Positions 48,593 to 59,989 of a stretch of DNA of 64,000 nucleotides are shown in pieces; the first letter of the stretch is position 1, and each line of letters begins with the position of its first letter. Both the position numbers and the translations under genes were made by a program. This DNA comes from Siniperca chuatsi (lineage: Eukaryota > Chordata > Actinopteri > Centrarchiformes > Sinipercidae): positions 25,331,103 through 25,395,102 of the forward strand of contig NC_058062.1 in NCBI RefSeq assembly GCF_020085105.1, read 5' to 3'. The notes beneath the pieces were generated by a model, which searched no databases, had not been told where the DNA came from, and saw only the letters and a list, made by a program, of their open reading frames with translations.

Positions 48593-49012
48593 TGTCAGAG
48601 AGCCAACACAGACACCACCAGCTCCACCCACTGCAATCAGCAGATCGCACTCACCTGAGTATTGATTACACACCTGCCACTAATCATCTACTCCACACTA
48701 TATAGTCTCACTCCCCCGGTTCACTCACTGTCTGGTCTCAAACCTCTTACGAGAACTCAACCCGACCACAGTATCTCTTGACAACCCCTTTGGACTTTGG
48801 ACTTCTCCGTTGTGTGTTTCATCAGCTCCCAGCTCTCCTGTCTCCCGTCTCCTCCAGTGGATCTTACTACCAGCTCTACATCAAGATAAGATCCATAGAC
48901 TTTCCTAGCTTTGCCCCTCATATCTCCCGTCATTGCTTTTTTCTGTCTGGCTGTTCTAATAAACTCCCTCGTCACAGTACTAACCTCTGTGTCCCGTGTC
49001 TACCTGCTGACA
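48593..49012 (+). mobile_element. gypsy LTR
   Basis: The block starts TGTCAGAGAGCC directly after the polypurine tract and ends CTGCTGACA, giving TG...CA ends and about 420 bp. It includes a TATATAG box (about 48700) and an AATAAA signal (about 48958), as expected for promoter and polyadenylation signals of an LTR. Sequence after it (ACAGACTGAAGCCAGG then ATG at 49030) looks like an element leader, so the LTR may be followed by the start of another copy. Confidence 0.75.
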
Positions 49013-49318
49013 ACAGACTGAAGCCAGGTATGAAGGCTGAGGATCCTGCTAAAACAGCCAATTCCACGACCCAGTGTAGGAATTTCATTTCAAATTTCAT
49101 TTCGGGTCCAATTCCTGCAGCGTGTGACCGCATTAGCGAAGCGCATTTTCCTCACTATGGAATCTCCAACGATCAGCGTAGTTGGGGGGATGAGAGGAGG
49201 CAGAGTCGATGATCGTGGAGACCGCTGAGTTCCATCAGCCGTCCCTGGGATAGCTGTGGTCGGGGACTGCTGCGGCGAGGGGGCGGCGTCCTCCTTAGCA
49301 GAGGACTTCTTTGCTGTC

Positions 49319-49993
49319 TCAGGACGAATGAGACCTCCAGAGCTTCTCCTCCAGAGCTCTCACGGCCTCTTTCGGTAACTTGGGGCGAGAGGAGGAGGAA
49401 GACTTGACCGCTGGAAAAAGGGAGTGTCCCTCCAGTGGAGGAAAGTCCTGTGTATCCCGGATGTCAAACCTGTTGGCCAGCGGGAGGTCCCGATGTGAAG
49501 GTGGAGGAGGCAGGTGCTTTGCACCATGTCTGTCCTTACAGGCTATGGTCCAGTGCTCCGGTTGGCGTGGAGTCGAACTCACCGGAGCCTTCTCACCACC
49601 CCCGCCGGCGAGTGACTGTGCGTCCACTGGGGCTCGGCAAGGAGTAGAAATGGCAATTGCTTTGGGCTTCGCACCCATGAGGAGCCACGGATCTTCAGGC
49701 TTAGCTGAAACGACGTCATGCTCCAGAGCGCCAGTGATGATGGAGCCGAGCCACGGAAGAGTGGGATCATTGTCCAGTGCTGTGGTGGAGCAGTCAGGAG
49801 AGTGAGATGGGATGGTCGCATTCCGGCTTGCGGAGCCAGAGGAGCTGAGGACTGCCAGGTGTTTTGCCTGGGCCGAAGCGACAGTGGAGAACTCCAGGAT
49901 GAGCTTGTCTTTTTCTCTGAGCTCGGCTTCCAGACAGGCGATACTTTTCCTCAGCTTTGAGACGGTAAGGTGACAAGATCCACACTCAGCCAT
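49319..49993 (-). mobile_element. LINE ORF1-like open frame
   Basis: This is a 224-codon frame on the minus strand starting MAECGSCHLTVSKLRKS. A short coiled-coil (LRKSIACLEAELREKDKL, residues 14-31) is followed by proline/serine-rich linker, the word EDPWLLMGAKPKA and the ending LANRFDIRDTQDFPPLEGHS. This layout matches the first ORF of several fish non-LTR retrotransposons rather than a host gene. The upstream 350 bp (49994-50330) would be its 5' UTR. The frame is intact, but no ORF2 lies beside it. Confidence 0.55.
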
Positions 49994-51324
49994 CAGGTTA
50001 TCATTTAGTCCATAAAAGTGCTACGAACTTAAAATCCTTGGTAAAAGCGACCGGGCTATAAACAAACCTAGCTAAGCTAGCAGCAGTGGAGGCAGTCCAG
50101 TAAACCACGTCAAGTTGCAGCCAGCTTAAAATTACTTAAGATCCACACGTCCAATGACTGAAAGCTTTTTCCAAGTTAAAATATATAGGTAAAGCAGTGG
50201 CCAGGAAAGCAGTGTAGCGTAGAAAACTTGGATTAAAAACTCAATAAATATCAATTTATGATGGTTTAAGACGAAGTTTCTAGCGACGCTTCTGCCGGGT
50301 ACACAAAAAACACAAAAAGTGGATGATATTCTTTTTATTCACAATGTGTTTGATATCTGCCAGCAACAGAGTGCCACGCATTTAAACATGGGAGAATTAG
50401 ACAGGTAATAAACTTTATCAATTCTGTATATGAAATTAGAACAAGTAAGGATTAAAAAAGGAGAGGTATAGAAGGGGAGGAGTGAAATTTCATGCCAACG
50501 ACATCTGACACCGCTGCCCCCTGGAGAGAAGACTACAAAACCAGAGGAAGCACAAATGCTCTGTCTCTGTACTCGTTTTCCACACCAAACCTGGGAAGGC
50601 TGGCATGCAACCAACTCTGAAATTCATAACATTTATTCTGCTTTCTTCTGATAGCCGGAAGCGAGAGTAAACCCGCTCCTTCCTCTTAACAAAATTAAAG
50701 TAATTTACTATAACCAATTCAATGCTTTTAAAGCCATATATCGCTACATAGTAAAAGGTGATAACTAGTGAATATGATATGCTAGGGACTTAAAGGGTAC
50801 TTCGGCAATTTAGAATTGCACTTTCATAAAGTTTAGGGAATTTCAAGAGACAGATAAAAAAAAGAATGGTCAAAATCTATGCAGCAGAGGCCAGGATATC
50901 CTGACTCCATAGGTCTTTCAGTAGACCTTCCCTGACTGGTACTGTATATGCCCATGTCTTTCAAACTTGACGACCCTAGTTTGCAATCGCAGTAATGTCA
51001 CTTTAGTAATTTTCTCAGCCTTGACAAAGCTCCTCCAGAGCCACAGAAGAGATTGAACTGTTTTTACATGCAGAGTAGTATTAATCATGACCAGTAAACT
51101 AATCATGTGTAAAACTGGTGAACTGCCCCTTTAATCAGTGCCACTTAATGGCCAGAATTACACCACAGTCTTACATTAGATTTGATGATATGCTATTTTC
51201 AGTAGAACCAGCTGTAGCATTACAGTTTAACAAACAAGTCTGAATACAATAAATGGCAAAATAATTTGACAAATAAATGTGCCTGTCAAGAAAGTATTGT
51301 CTTGTGATTCCTGCAACAGTTTCT

Positions 51325-51560
51325 TCTTAAGTGTGTATACTTCTGAGTTGTATGCCATTTTGATGGCTTTAGAATGGATTAAACAAACCAAACCAAACAA
51401 AGTTCTAGTCTGTAGTGACTGTCCAGTCTTAAGTCAGGTGCATCCAGTAATCGCCAGGACTATTCAAAATAATGGCAAACATTCAAGAGGAATAAAACAA
51501 GGCAAGTGAGGTCGCATTCATTTGGGTTCCTGCTCATTTGGACTAACTAGGCACTGTTAA
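51325..51560 (+). mobile_element. RNase H remnant of an I-clade-type LINE
   Basis: The frame contains VYTSELYAILMALEWIKQTK and KVLVCSDC, the strand and helix with catalytic Glu and Asp of LINE RNase H. After a frame change, IWVPAHLD at about 51520-51540 recalls the following histidine motif. Stops and a lost G-N-E motif show decay. A (GAA)n tract at 51790-51828 lies downstream. Confidence 0.55.
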
Positions 51561-51899
51561 AAAATAAAACATCTTAAACTTTCCAAACCAGAGGGAAAAG
51601 GTATGGCATGGAAGAAATGAAAAGCTTAGGGCCAACAGCAGCAGGATTAAAGAGCACACTGGAGCCTGGTGAAAGTGGACAAGGCAGAAGATGTTTGGCC
51701 AGCTTCCTGCGGAGAACAGGACTGATGGGAAAATCTCCAGAAGATGGCAGTAATGCAGCACTAAAGATGCCAGCTGAAAAATCTCAACGAAGAAGAAGAA
51801 GAAGAAGAAGAAGAAGAAGAAGAAGAATGCAACGTCAAGGATTACAACTGTCGTAAAACCTTAAAAAAGGAAGGAAATGAGTCTGAATGAGGCGGGAAA

Positions 51900-52046
51900 T
51901 CTGAAAGAGAAAGTGATGATTTCCGCCCTGAAATGTTCAGATGATAAAAAAAGTTTAGATCATCTTCAGAGAGGCAGACTGCGGTTTGCTCTGTAGAGGA
52001 GAGGATCTGGCACTACTGAGGATCGTTTCTGACCGGACTAAATCGG
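51900..52046 (+). promoter_or_regulatory. possible ppp1r35 promoter and non-coding first exon
   Basis: The segment has GAGGCGGGAAAT and TTTCCGCCC words and ends in a donor-like AATCGG|GTAACG (52047). The next 400 bp are rich in GTTAGC and AACGTTA words, the texture of a first intron behind a fish promoter. The link to ppp1r35, 3.65 kb downstream, is inferred from strand only. Confidence 0.25.
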
Positions 52047-53651
52047 GTAACGTTAACAGACATGTAACGATCTGCTAGGGTTAGCGGCCAGCTGTAGCTT
52101 TAATTTACTCTGTGAAACATATGAGACAAACTGTCCGATTAAAACCAAACAGACACAAAGAACACAGCTAACGTTAACTTTATTTAACACAGGACTCTGT
52201 CAGGATTTAAGCTAGTCACGAGAAACTCAGTTAGCAACTGGAAGCTAATTTAACTGCCTTTATTCACTAACGTTACCAGGGTAACTAGCCTCGTCCAGTA
52301 ACCGGTGATAAACTGACTGACTGTGACAGTTAGGGTTAGCCAGCGTTAACTGTCTAGCAGGATAGTTAGTTAGCTATCTGCATTCAAGAGCTAGCTAACA
52401 GGTTAAAGACTGGCTTTATTTGTCTAACTTTCACAGCTAAAAAAGTTACGGAAGAGTATGATCCAATTTTGTCGTGCTGGGATCAGATCAGATCCAAAGG
52501 TGAGGATGCTCACCTTTGGAATAACTGGTATGGAAACACCTCAGCACAAGGCAGGAAACGGCTGGACAAAATGGTACTCACTGCATCAAAAATCAGGCCA
52601 GGAGCTACCGTCCCTTGCTGAAATCTACACCATTAACCTTAGACCACGGAAAAAGGGACACAGTATTATTCTCGACTCCTCTTCACCCTGCTAACGATAC
52701 CAACCAAGGACCGAAAAGTATCAGCACCTACCCACAGGCCGTCTGTGCCCTTAACTCTTAAATCATTAATGTGCTGCTATTATTCCTGTCTGTAAGACAC
52801 TGTGAGGGCATGTATACAATGATATACATCATCGCTGGTTGTAGTACTGATAGCATCCCTATGGGAATGCTTGTTTTAATTATGTATTATTATTACTTAT
52901 TTATTTACTCTAATGTCCTAAGGTGGTCGCTGTATGAGAGGTGTTGTTTTGTTTTGTGGCTCACCAAACCAAATCCCTATCGACTGTTGAAATGGTACTG
53001 AATCTTAACAAGCCAACTGACTGCAGTTAAAACAGTGTAACTATTTAACTGTTAGTCAAACTAGTTTTAACTGCTAACTAACAGATAAAACCTCCATCAG
53101 ACTAACATCACACTGATTCTCTGTCAGTTAGTTTATTGACCCAACTTGATTGATTGACCTAACTTAAAATGATTTAAGGTCAAATTGTACTCACGTTAGG
53201 GCTGGGCGATATGGACCAAAAATTGTATCTCAGTATTTTTAGGTTGAATGGCGGTACCCGATATATATCTCTGTATTTTCTAGTGTGAAGTAGGCTAAAT
53301 GTTCAGATTGATATTCAGTAAAAAAATATGCGATCGCGAAAAACCACTGATGACGCAAAAAACTTGAACCAATTCTCAGCTGAGTTGGTGGCATTGTGGC
53401 ATACTGACTAACCTACCAAAATGATTTGTACCATATACTGTATCAATTACTCACCTGTTGCCTTGAATTCCTGAAGAATTTTTTGTCCTCGCATACCTCC
53501 ATGTGAACATAGAAAGAATTCAAAACACGCTATCCAGACTTGTTGAAGTTGTTGGCGCTCCTGTTTTTTAATAGCAAAACTACATCAAAACATCCATCTA
53601 AAAACTCTCACACAACTCGTGCAGTATAATCCAAGTCTCATTAATCTAGTC

Positions 53652-54124
53652 CAGGGCTCAAAGTTAACGCTTGCCCGGGGCAAGTAAACTCTGTATTCGG
53701 GCAAGTGGAATGCCTCATGCAGTTGTCCGATCTGGCAAGTGAAAAATAAATGTGATGTCTTTATCTATTTTTCTTCTTCAAAGAATGAGTGACAGCCGCT
53801 GCTCAGCCAGCTAACCCAGTAAGCAAAAGGCCAGAGGCCACCCAAGGCAGAGAGGCAGTGGGGAAAAAGCGTGTAGAGCCAGCGTGTGTTTTACATGAGT
53901 TAACAAGGCAATTAAGCTAGTCTTAGTTCGGTGAAAGAGAGAAGCTTGAATTCAGAAGGTGTGCGGTTGTATTTTTCCGTTCAACAAGGAAAAGACGTGC
54001 AAGAATAATTCCTTTCTTGACATTTTGTGAGTTTATTTTGTTTATTAACATAAACCAAACGTAGCAAACGTGCCGCTCGCACATCTCCCAGCTGAAACTA
54101 GGGCGGGGTTAGTTTCAAGCCCTG
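53652..54124. mobile_element. TIR element with TAGTC target duplication
   Basis: The ends CAGGGCTCAAAGTTAAC and, complementing the right end, CAGGGCTTGAAACTAAC form a 17-bp imperfect inverted repeat. TAGTC occurs directly outside both ends (53647-53651 and 54125-54129). The 473-bp interior contains repeated GGGCAAGTG words and no transposase. Confidence 0.6.
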
Positions 54125-54754
54125 TAGTCATATGCTCAGTACTTCCAAAAAACCTTGCTAATGAAATCATTTCTGGCACAAAGCCCTGAAGGCAAAATAG
54201 TACTAAACACCTGTGGTCAAACACTCGTGAATGCAGCTGAGAGCAACAACCGTGTGCGTGCGTGTGTAGTGTGGTCCCACCTCGTTGACTGGCCAGGAGC
54301 TGCGCATGTGGTTGCTCAGGCACGCCTAGGTTACGCTACCGCCTGGTGGAGATGCCAATTCACTACAAAGCAGTCAAACTGACCTATAATAATGCTATAC
54401 CAGTGTATCGGCCGTGTATCAATTGGTATCTGTGGCAAAAAAAGGGATTGGGGCATCCCTAATACAACCTTTATTTAATCAGGCAAGCGAGAGCACAGCA
54501 GATAGACAGATATAACAAAAGGACCTTTACCACCAGAGAGAGTCACAGACATCACTAAATAGGTTTGAAGATGAAAGTTTATATTATATCATTTGGTCTT
54601 ATGGAGATGGTGGTGTAGAGCATTGTCTTACACGATGGTCCAAAATCTTCCATAGATGTGAAACAGGGTTGAGATCTGGTGACTGTAAAGGCTGGAGCAT
54701 TTTATTAGGGGCCGGGCAGCTAGGCTGCCGGACCCTCATGGAATTGCCAATGTC

Positions 54755-54786
54755 ATAATAATAATAATAATAATAATAATAATAGT

Positions 54787-54852
<66 letters not shown>

Positions 54853-54890
54853 GTTGTTGTTGTTGTTGTTGTTGTTATTATTATTATTCC
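54755..54890. repeat. (AAT)n-(ATT)n palindromic microsatellite
   Basis: About 30 bp of AAT repeats switch to about 70 bp of ATT repeats and then a GTT block. The two halves are complementary and can fold back. Confidence 0.95.
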
Positions 54891-55699
54891 TAGGAAATCT
54901 GCCTTCCCATGCGTGGAAAAAACCACGTAGGTCCAGTCCTATGCCAAATGTCCTGGACAGGCATTGTGGGCCAATAGTCCTGATGGTGGCGCTACAGCAA
55001 CCGTTTAAAGTTGTAAACTTTGTAAATTCATAACAAATCAGTCATACGTGCTACCACTTTGCAACTTTCAACAAAATGTAGGCCCAAAAGTTCACATGCT
55101 TCGAGCTGGCAGGAATTATGAAGTCATCACTCTTTTTTTTCTTCTCAGAAACTGTATAAATAATTAAATATATCTCCTCCCACATTTTTTACTCAATCAA
55201 CACCAAACTTGCCACTCTGCATTTTCAGACTGACCTTCACAAACAATCCAGCCAGATTTTTGAAATATCAAAAACTGAGCCCACAGTGCATCAAAATGTT
55301 TTACCGTAAACAGCTATTGCAAATTCTCCTCCGATGTTCTTGTCTTTTTTTCCATCTTCCTCCTCCTCAAAATGCCTGGACCCGACTCACAGCTGCACAG
55401 CAGCTATAATTCACATTATTTTCATCCTCACCAAACCATTCAGTGAGCCCTAATGCACGGAAGCATTTGCATTTGATGTTTCTCCACTCTTTTATTCAGC
55501 ATTTTCCTTTCATTAGTCCCCCGTCTGTATTTTATCCTAGAAAGATTGATAAAAGGTGTTTATATTAACTATTTATTAAGCTGTGATGATGATGTTTACA
55601 GCAGAAACTCGCTCATTTGTAATTAACAGGACAAACATGTTCTTTAATAGAGGCTTCCACTGAAAATCACAAACATGTCTCACTCTGTTTCCTGTCAGG

Positions 55700-55966
55700 A
55701 TGAGGAGTTCCTCCTCCCTTCTCTCTGCTTCCCCTGCTCCTCACCCTGCCCCCCTCCCCCTCTCCCCCTCATCCTCCTCTCTGACTCACTGTCCTGAACT
55801 TGACCTGTCCGTCACACTCAGCCCTGTCCCCAAGACTGGCCACACACACCTGAAGCCCCACCCACTGAAGAAGAGTCAGCTGAGTGACCAATCACAGCTG
55901 AAGCCCCGCCCCCGAGGACAGACAGGAAGAAAGGGGAACACACAGGTGATGACATCATCTTGTAGT

Positions 55967-56005
<39 letters not shown>

Positions 56006-58257
56006 ATGACATCTTCCTTTAGTTTTGGTGTGTGTTTGTTGCTGCCTTCAAATGGGGTCGTGTTCACCGTGTTCATGAGAAGAGTCTTGTGGTATTCACG
56101 ACCTCGGAAGTGAAAATTTTCTGAAAACTCTGAGTTCAAGAGTTGCGACACGTTTGCTGACATTTTCAGAAATGGCGGAGGCCATGGAAGTTTTTCGTGA
56201 ATAGTAAGTTAATATATTGTAATTTGAGTCATGTAGAGTTTTTCTTAATTATTTTATATGTATGAGGAAAATGTTGATTTTTCTCAGTGGCGTCATCTTG
56301 TCATTATGCCTTTGCATTTCCTGCATTATGCCAAGCACACTGTGTACACGACTTCCCCTGTCGTAACCACGAGCTCACAAGTTCCATTTGAAGGCAGCAT
56401 GTGTGTGTGATGACATCATCCTGTAGTCTTGATGTGTGTTTGTGTGATATGACATCGTTCTGTGTCTGGTCTCCTGCAGGTGTGTTTTGAAGAGCCGGTG
56501 ATTGTCACGGTAACACCGGAGCCTCACATCACACTGAATAGAGACCCCCTGCCTCAGCAGCCAATCAGAGGTCAGGGGAAGAGCAGAGGTCGTCACCATG
56601 GTAACCAGTCTGACAGTTTACACAGAGGAGTGAATTCACAAAGAATTAATTGCAGCCGCTGATAGCACCATGAATTGCGCATCATTTACAACCGCTATCT
56701 GCGCTGTCTCAAGGTCCAATTCACATAAGATATTGCGCTAATGATATTACAGCATAAACACGCCCATAAAGTTTTGGAGCTGAGTGCAGTTTGCCATTGT
56801 TTTGCGTTTATTAAATGTTCATCTGCAATTTTCTGTAGTGGTCCCAGAAATATTTGTTCTGAAGGTGTACTGAAATATCCCATGACATGGTCAATCAACA
56901 TTTGAGTCAAAATAATTTATAAATGCAGTTGCAATAACAAAACTTTCCACTCAAGTGGAAAGAGATGCTTGATTTGAAAGAGAACTTATGCTTATCATGA
57001 ACAGAGCTTTTTGTAACGTAACCTGAAATCCCACACACTAATGTAGTTAGCTAATGATCTGCTCCTTGGCCTTGAAGTACTATTGTAGATAGTATGCTAA
57101 AGCTAGTAAGACAGGCATGCTCAAGTAGCAGTTTAATCCATTTGTTACACTTTTGCCCTTGTATTTTGGTTTTAGAAAGGCGATCACTAAGACACCACCG
57201 TCTACAGCCTGTAATTACGGAATATCTCTCTCACTATGCAGCCTCATGCACACCACTTCGGCATGTGTAGAAGTCAAAAGTTTGACCTTAACCAACCACC
57301 GCGGCTTGGATCACAACTGCAAAATTCAAAACTGCCTCCCAACAACAGAACCATGACTTTTTTTTTTTCATTATTTTATCTGTAAATAGTCAAACTTTCT
57401 CTACATTAAACCAAAGTAAAGATTCTTAAGGCCAAAACACACTGCTACCGAACAGCCACCCCTATTATTTTCTATGTACAACCCCTACACCGACGGCGGG
57501 TGGTTAGTTAGTTTATTGCTTTCTTTTCACTGCAGTTTGAACTATTTCACTTGTGCCTGTATCTACAAAGCAACAATTAAATGAATAAACTCCACTTGCT
57601 CCCTGCTTGTAGGCTACATCCCAGCTCCCGTGGCAGCTCGACTTCCTGTCCTCACCTCTTGCTGTCGCTGTCTCTCGTGTGTGTGTGTGTGTGTGTGTGT
57701 GTAGATGACAGTTGTTGATGCGCTGCAGCACTTGGTGCTAGGGGCGGCACTTGAAGTGTGTCATATGCCGCGGTGCAGCGGCGGCATTGTGTTTTCCACT
57801 TGAGTCAGGCTTTTGTTGTCTCCAGTAGAGTTTATTTCTATTTTTTCCTCATCAGTCAGACTGTCTCAGTGGCTGCTGATCAGTAGAATGATGAATAAAA
57901 GCAGTTTTTTCTTCCTCTCTTCTGCTGGTGGAGCCCCCAGACAGTGGGTGGAGCCTCCTGATGCAGCATCCAATCAAGATCCAGGCTGTCTGGAGTGGGC
58001 GGAGTTAAACACCACTCTGGCTCTGAAGGCGGAGCTTCAGTCACTGCAGGTTTGCATTGTTTTTCAGTAGGTTATTAATAAATCATCACTAAGCTAATTA
58101 AGAACTAGCTAACAGCTGGTTACCATGGTAACCTGTCTGTTGTCCTGCAGGGGGCGGAGTTTAACTCCCAGAAGGCCATTCAGGAGACTCTACAGAGGTC
58201 AGAGAGACCAAAAACCTGATCAACACCAGAGCTAGTGAAGGTAACACACACGCGCAC

Positions 58258-58345
<88 letters not shown>

Positions 58346-59814
58346 GGTGCTTCTCATTTGCCTCATTTCATGTTCCCTCGCTCCTCGAGCTGGAAATTGA
58401 TCTTGTCCGCCATCATGACGGAGACCTGGTTTTGTCTGCAATGTAGTCCTTAGGCACAAATGCACCCATCAAAGTACGTCCACTTTAAAAGTGCTTGTTT
58501 TTGCCACTGACAGGCTCAGATTGTTATGTTGTAAAATGATAAACAAATTACCTTGTACTGCAGCTACAGCAATGGACAGATCAAGATTTAAGTGAAAACT
58601 TAAATTAACTTAATTAAAAACTATTAAATTATCTGATTAATCCATCCATCAATTTTCTACTGCTAATCTGAGTCCAGGTCACATTAATTTTATTAATTAA
58701 TAATTATATCACTATGAATTATTGTTGTATATTGCTGGTACGTACTAAGAAAATGTGATATCATAATAAATAATTGTAGGACATATCCCTACAGGTTTTC
58801 ATACTTTAATACTTTGGCCAGCATGATGGTGAAAGAGGTATTAAATTACATTCTATGTAGTATTAAAAAGTCTGAAATTTAACTTGGTGAACCCTGCAGA
58901 AACTGATTTATCTCTTTTAGTTGCCTCATGTATAGAAAGCTTAAGTCCTGACATCACTTTCTGTCTAGCCTCTGTTCCACTAGCTTCTGTAACTCAGTAC
59001 AATCTCTGTCAGCATTTCTCTCATTGGTCTTTCTGAAATAATTAAGCATGTTCTTGAGGTTTACTTTCCATATTCTAGGCTGTGGTGAAAAGCTAAATTA
59101 GGGTGGATGTTTGTGGGGATTGTGTTTTGTCCTGGGCTGGATTTGTCTTCCAGACAAGCCTGTGTCACAGCAAACATCCACTTGGGCGGTAACAATGACT
59201 AACCTACCTGCTGAAAGTATAACTGACTTACATTTTTCCCATGTAATTAGTCTACAGCTTGAAGTGAGAGTAGAATTAACTCAATTTGCTCACAAGCAAA
59301 TTTAAATCAGAAAATTGGGCGATGTGAAAAGGAGAAAGTGAATTTAAACATGACCAGTTTAGTCAACTCAGACTGCTAAATTATAGCTTCATTTGTTTTT
59401 GTTTGTATTTACTTTGGGTTTTAGATTTCACTTTACCTTACTAACTTTTACATATTTGTATTTCACAACCTTGTTAAAGCCTCTACTCTCTCTGTGTCTG
59501 TGTCTGTAGTAGTGAATGTCTCTCGCTCTCAGCTTCTCTTCACCTCATTGGTCAGCGTTGACATGCAGGAGGATCAGCTGATCAGCCAGTTGCTGCAGGA
59601 TAGGCTGCTGCTGGCCCCGCTCCCACGCTGCCATGGCAGCAAGGCAGCAGATGGCCCCTCCATCCTCCTCTTCATGACCTCTGACCTTGTCAGACAGAAG
59701 CCACTCCCACCAGAGGAGGAGCCTGTTAACCACAAGCCCCGCCCATCTACACACCCTGCCTACTCGACCTTTGACTTCTACAGACGACAGAGACGCTGGG
59801 AGGCCACGCCCTGA
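55700..59814 (+). CDS. ppp1r35: Protein phosphatase 1 regulatory subunit 35, with an apparent frameshift
   Basis: Coding exons are 55700-55945, 56480-56570, 57934-58049, 58151-58240 and 59510-59814. The first exon has PELDLSVTLSP, matching LDLSLSP of mammals. Exon 2 starts VCFEEPVIVTVTPEP, where V-C-F sits at the place of the RVxF phosphatase-docking motif. Exons 3-5 form the conserved C-terminal domain: ELNTTLALKAELQSLQ, EFNSQKAIQETLQ, then NVSRSQLLFTSLVSV, EDQLISQLLQDRLLLAP and the end RQRRWEATP. The mammalian protein acts at centrioles in centriole-to-centrosome conversion and elongation. Exon 4 is 90 bp, but its flanking phases need 91, and its frame hits TGA at 58217-58219; the expected NLINTRASE continues one frame over. 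This is a one-base deletion, a sequencing error or a real lesion. The start ATG follows directly after an acceptor at 55698, so a non-coding exon lies upstream. Confidence 0.8.
55974..56004. repeat. (GT)n microsatellite
   Basis: A short GT tract lies 30 bp after the donor of ppp1r35 coding exon 1. A second, non-repeat TGATGACATCATC word occurs in duplicate around it (about 55947 and 56409). Confidence 0.9.
57429..57800. mobile_element. MITE-like repeat in ppp1r35 intron
   Basis: The left end AAGGCCAAAACACACTGC and the right end (complement TGGAAAACACAATGCC) are imperfect inverted repeats. The word CTATTATTTTCTATGTACAA recurs at about 60099-60118 in a second copy beyond the gene. A (GT)n tract lies inside. 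Confidence 0.5.
58244..58344. repeat. (CA)n microsatellite
   Basis: A tract of about 100 bp begins 4 bases after the donor of ppp1r35 coding exon 4, so it directly abuts the 5' splice site. Confidence 0.97.
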
Positions 59815-59975
59815 CACACATGCAGTAGACCTCTGATTGGCTGGAGGCAGTGAGGCGCTTATTAGTCAGACTTTGTGATGTCGTTGAACAATAATTATCT
59901 AATCAATTTATAAATTATTAATGTAAACTGAAATCTGTTTTTATTCCTGCAAAAAGCAAAAAAAAGAAGTTTTCC

Positions 59976-59981
59976 AATAAA
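59976..59981 (+). terminator. ppp1r35: ppp1r35 polyadenylation signal
   Basis: AATAAA lies 162 bp after the stop codon, followed by TCTTTT. This gives a short 3' UTR. Confidence 0.8.
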
Positions 59982-59989
59982 GTCTTTTC

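Larger units (their letters stand above)
52060..55690. other. lin7b-ppp1r35 intergenic DNA, repeat-rich
   Basis: No host gene was recognised. A further hAT-like start (GGGCTGGGCGATATGG) is near 53203, and a hAT-like end (GGGATTGGGGCATCCCTA) at about 54445-54462. A frame at 52560-52690 may be a LINE remnant, but this is weak. Confidence 0.5.

Noticed and set aside
52458-52694. 78-codon frame as a coding exon of the next gene
   Set aside because: No splice sites or family match; at best a LINE remnant.
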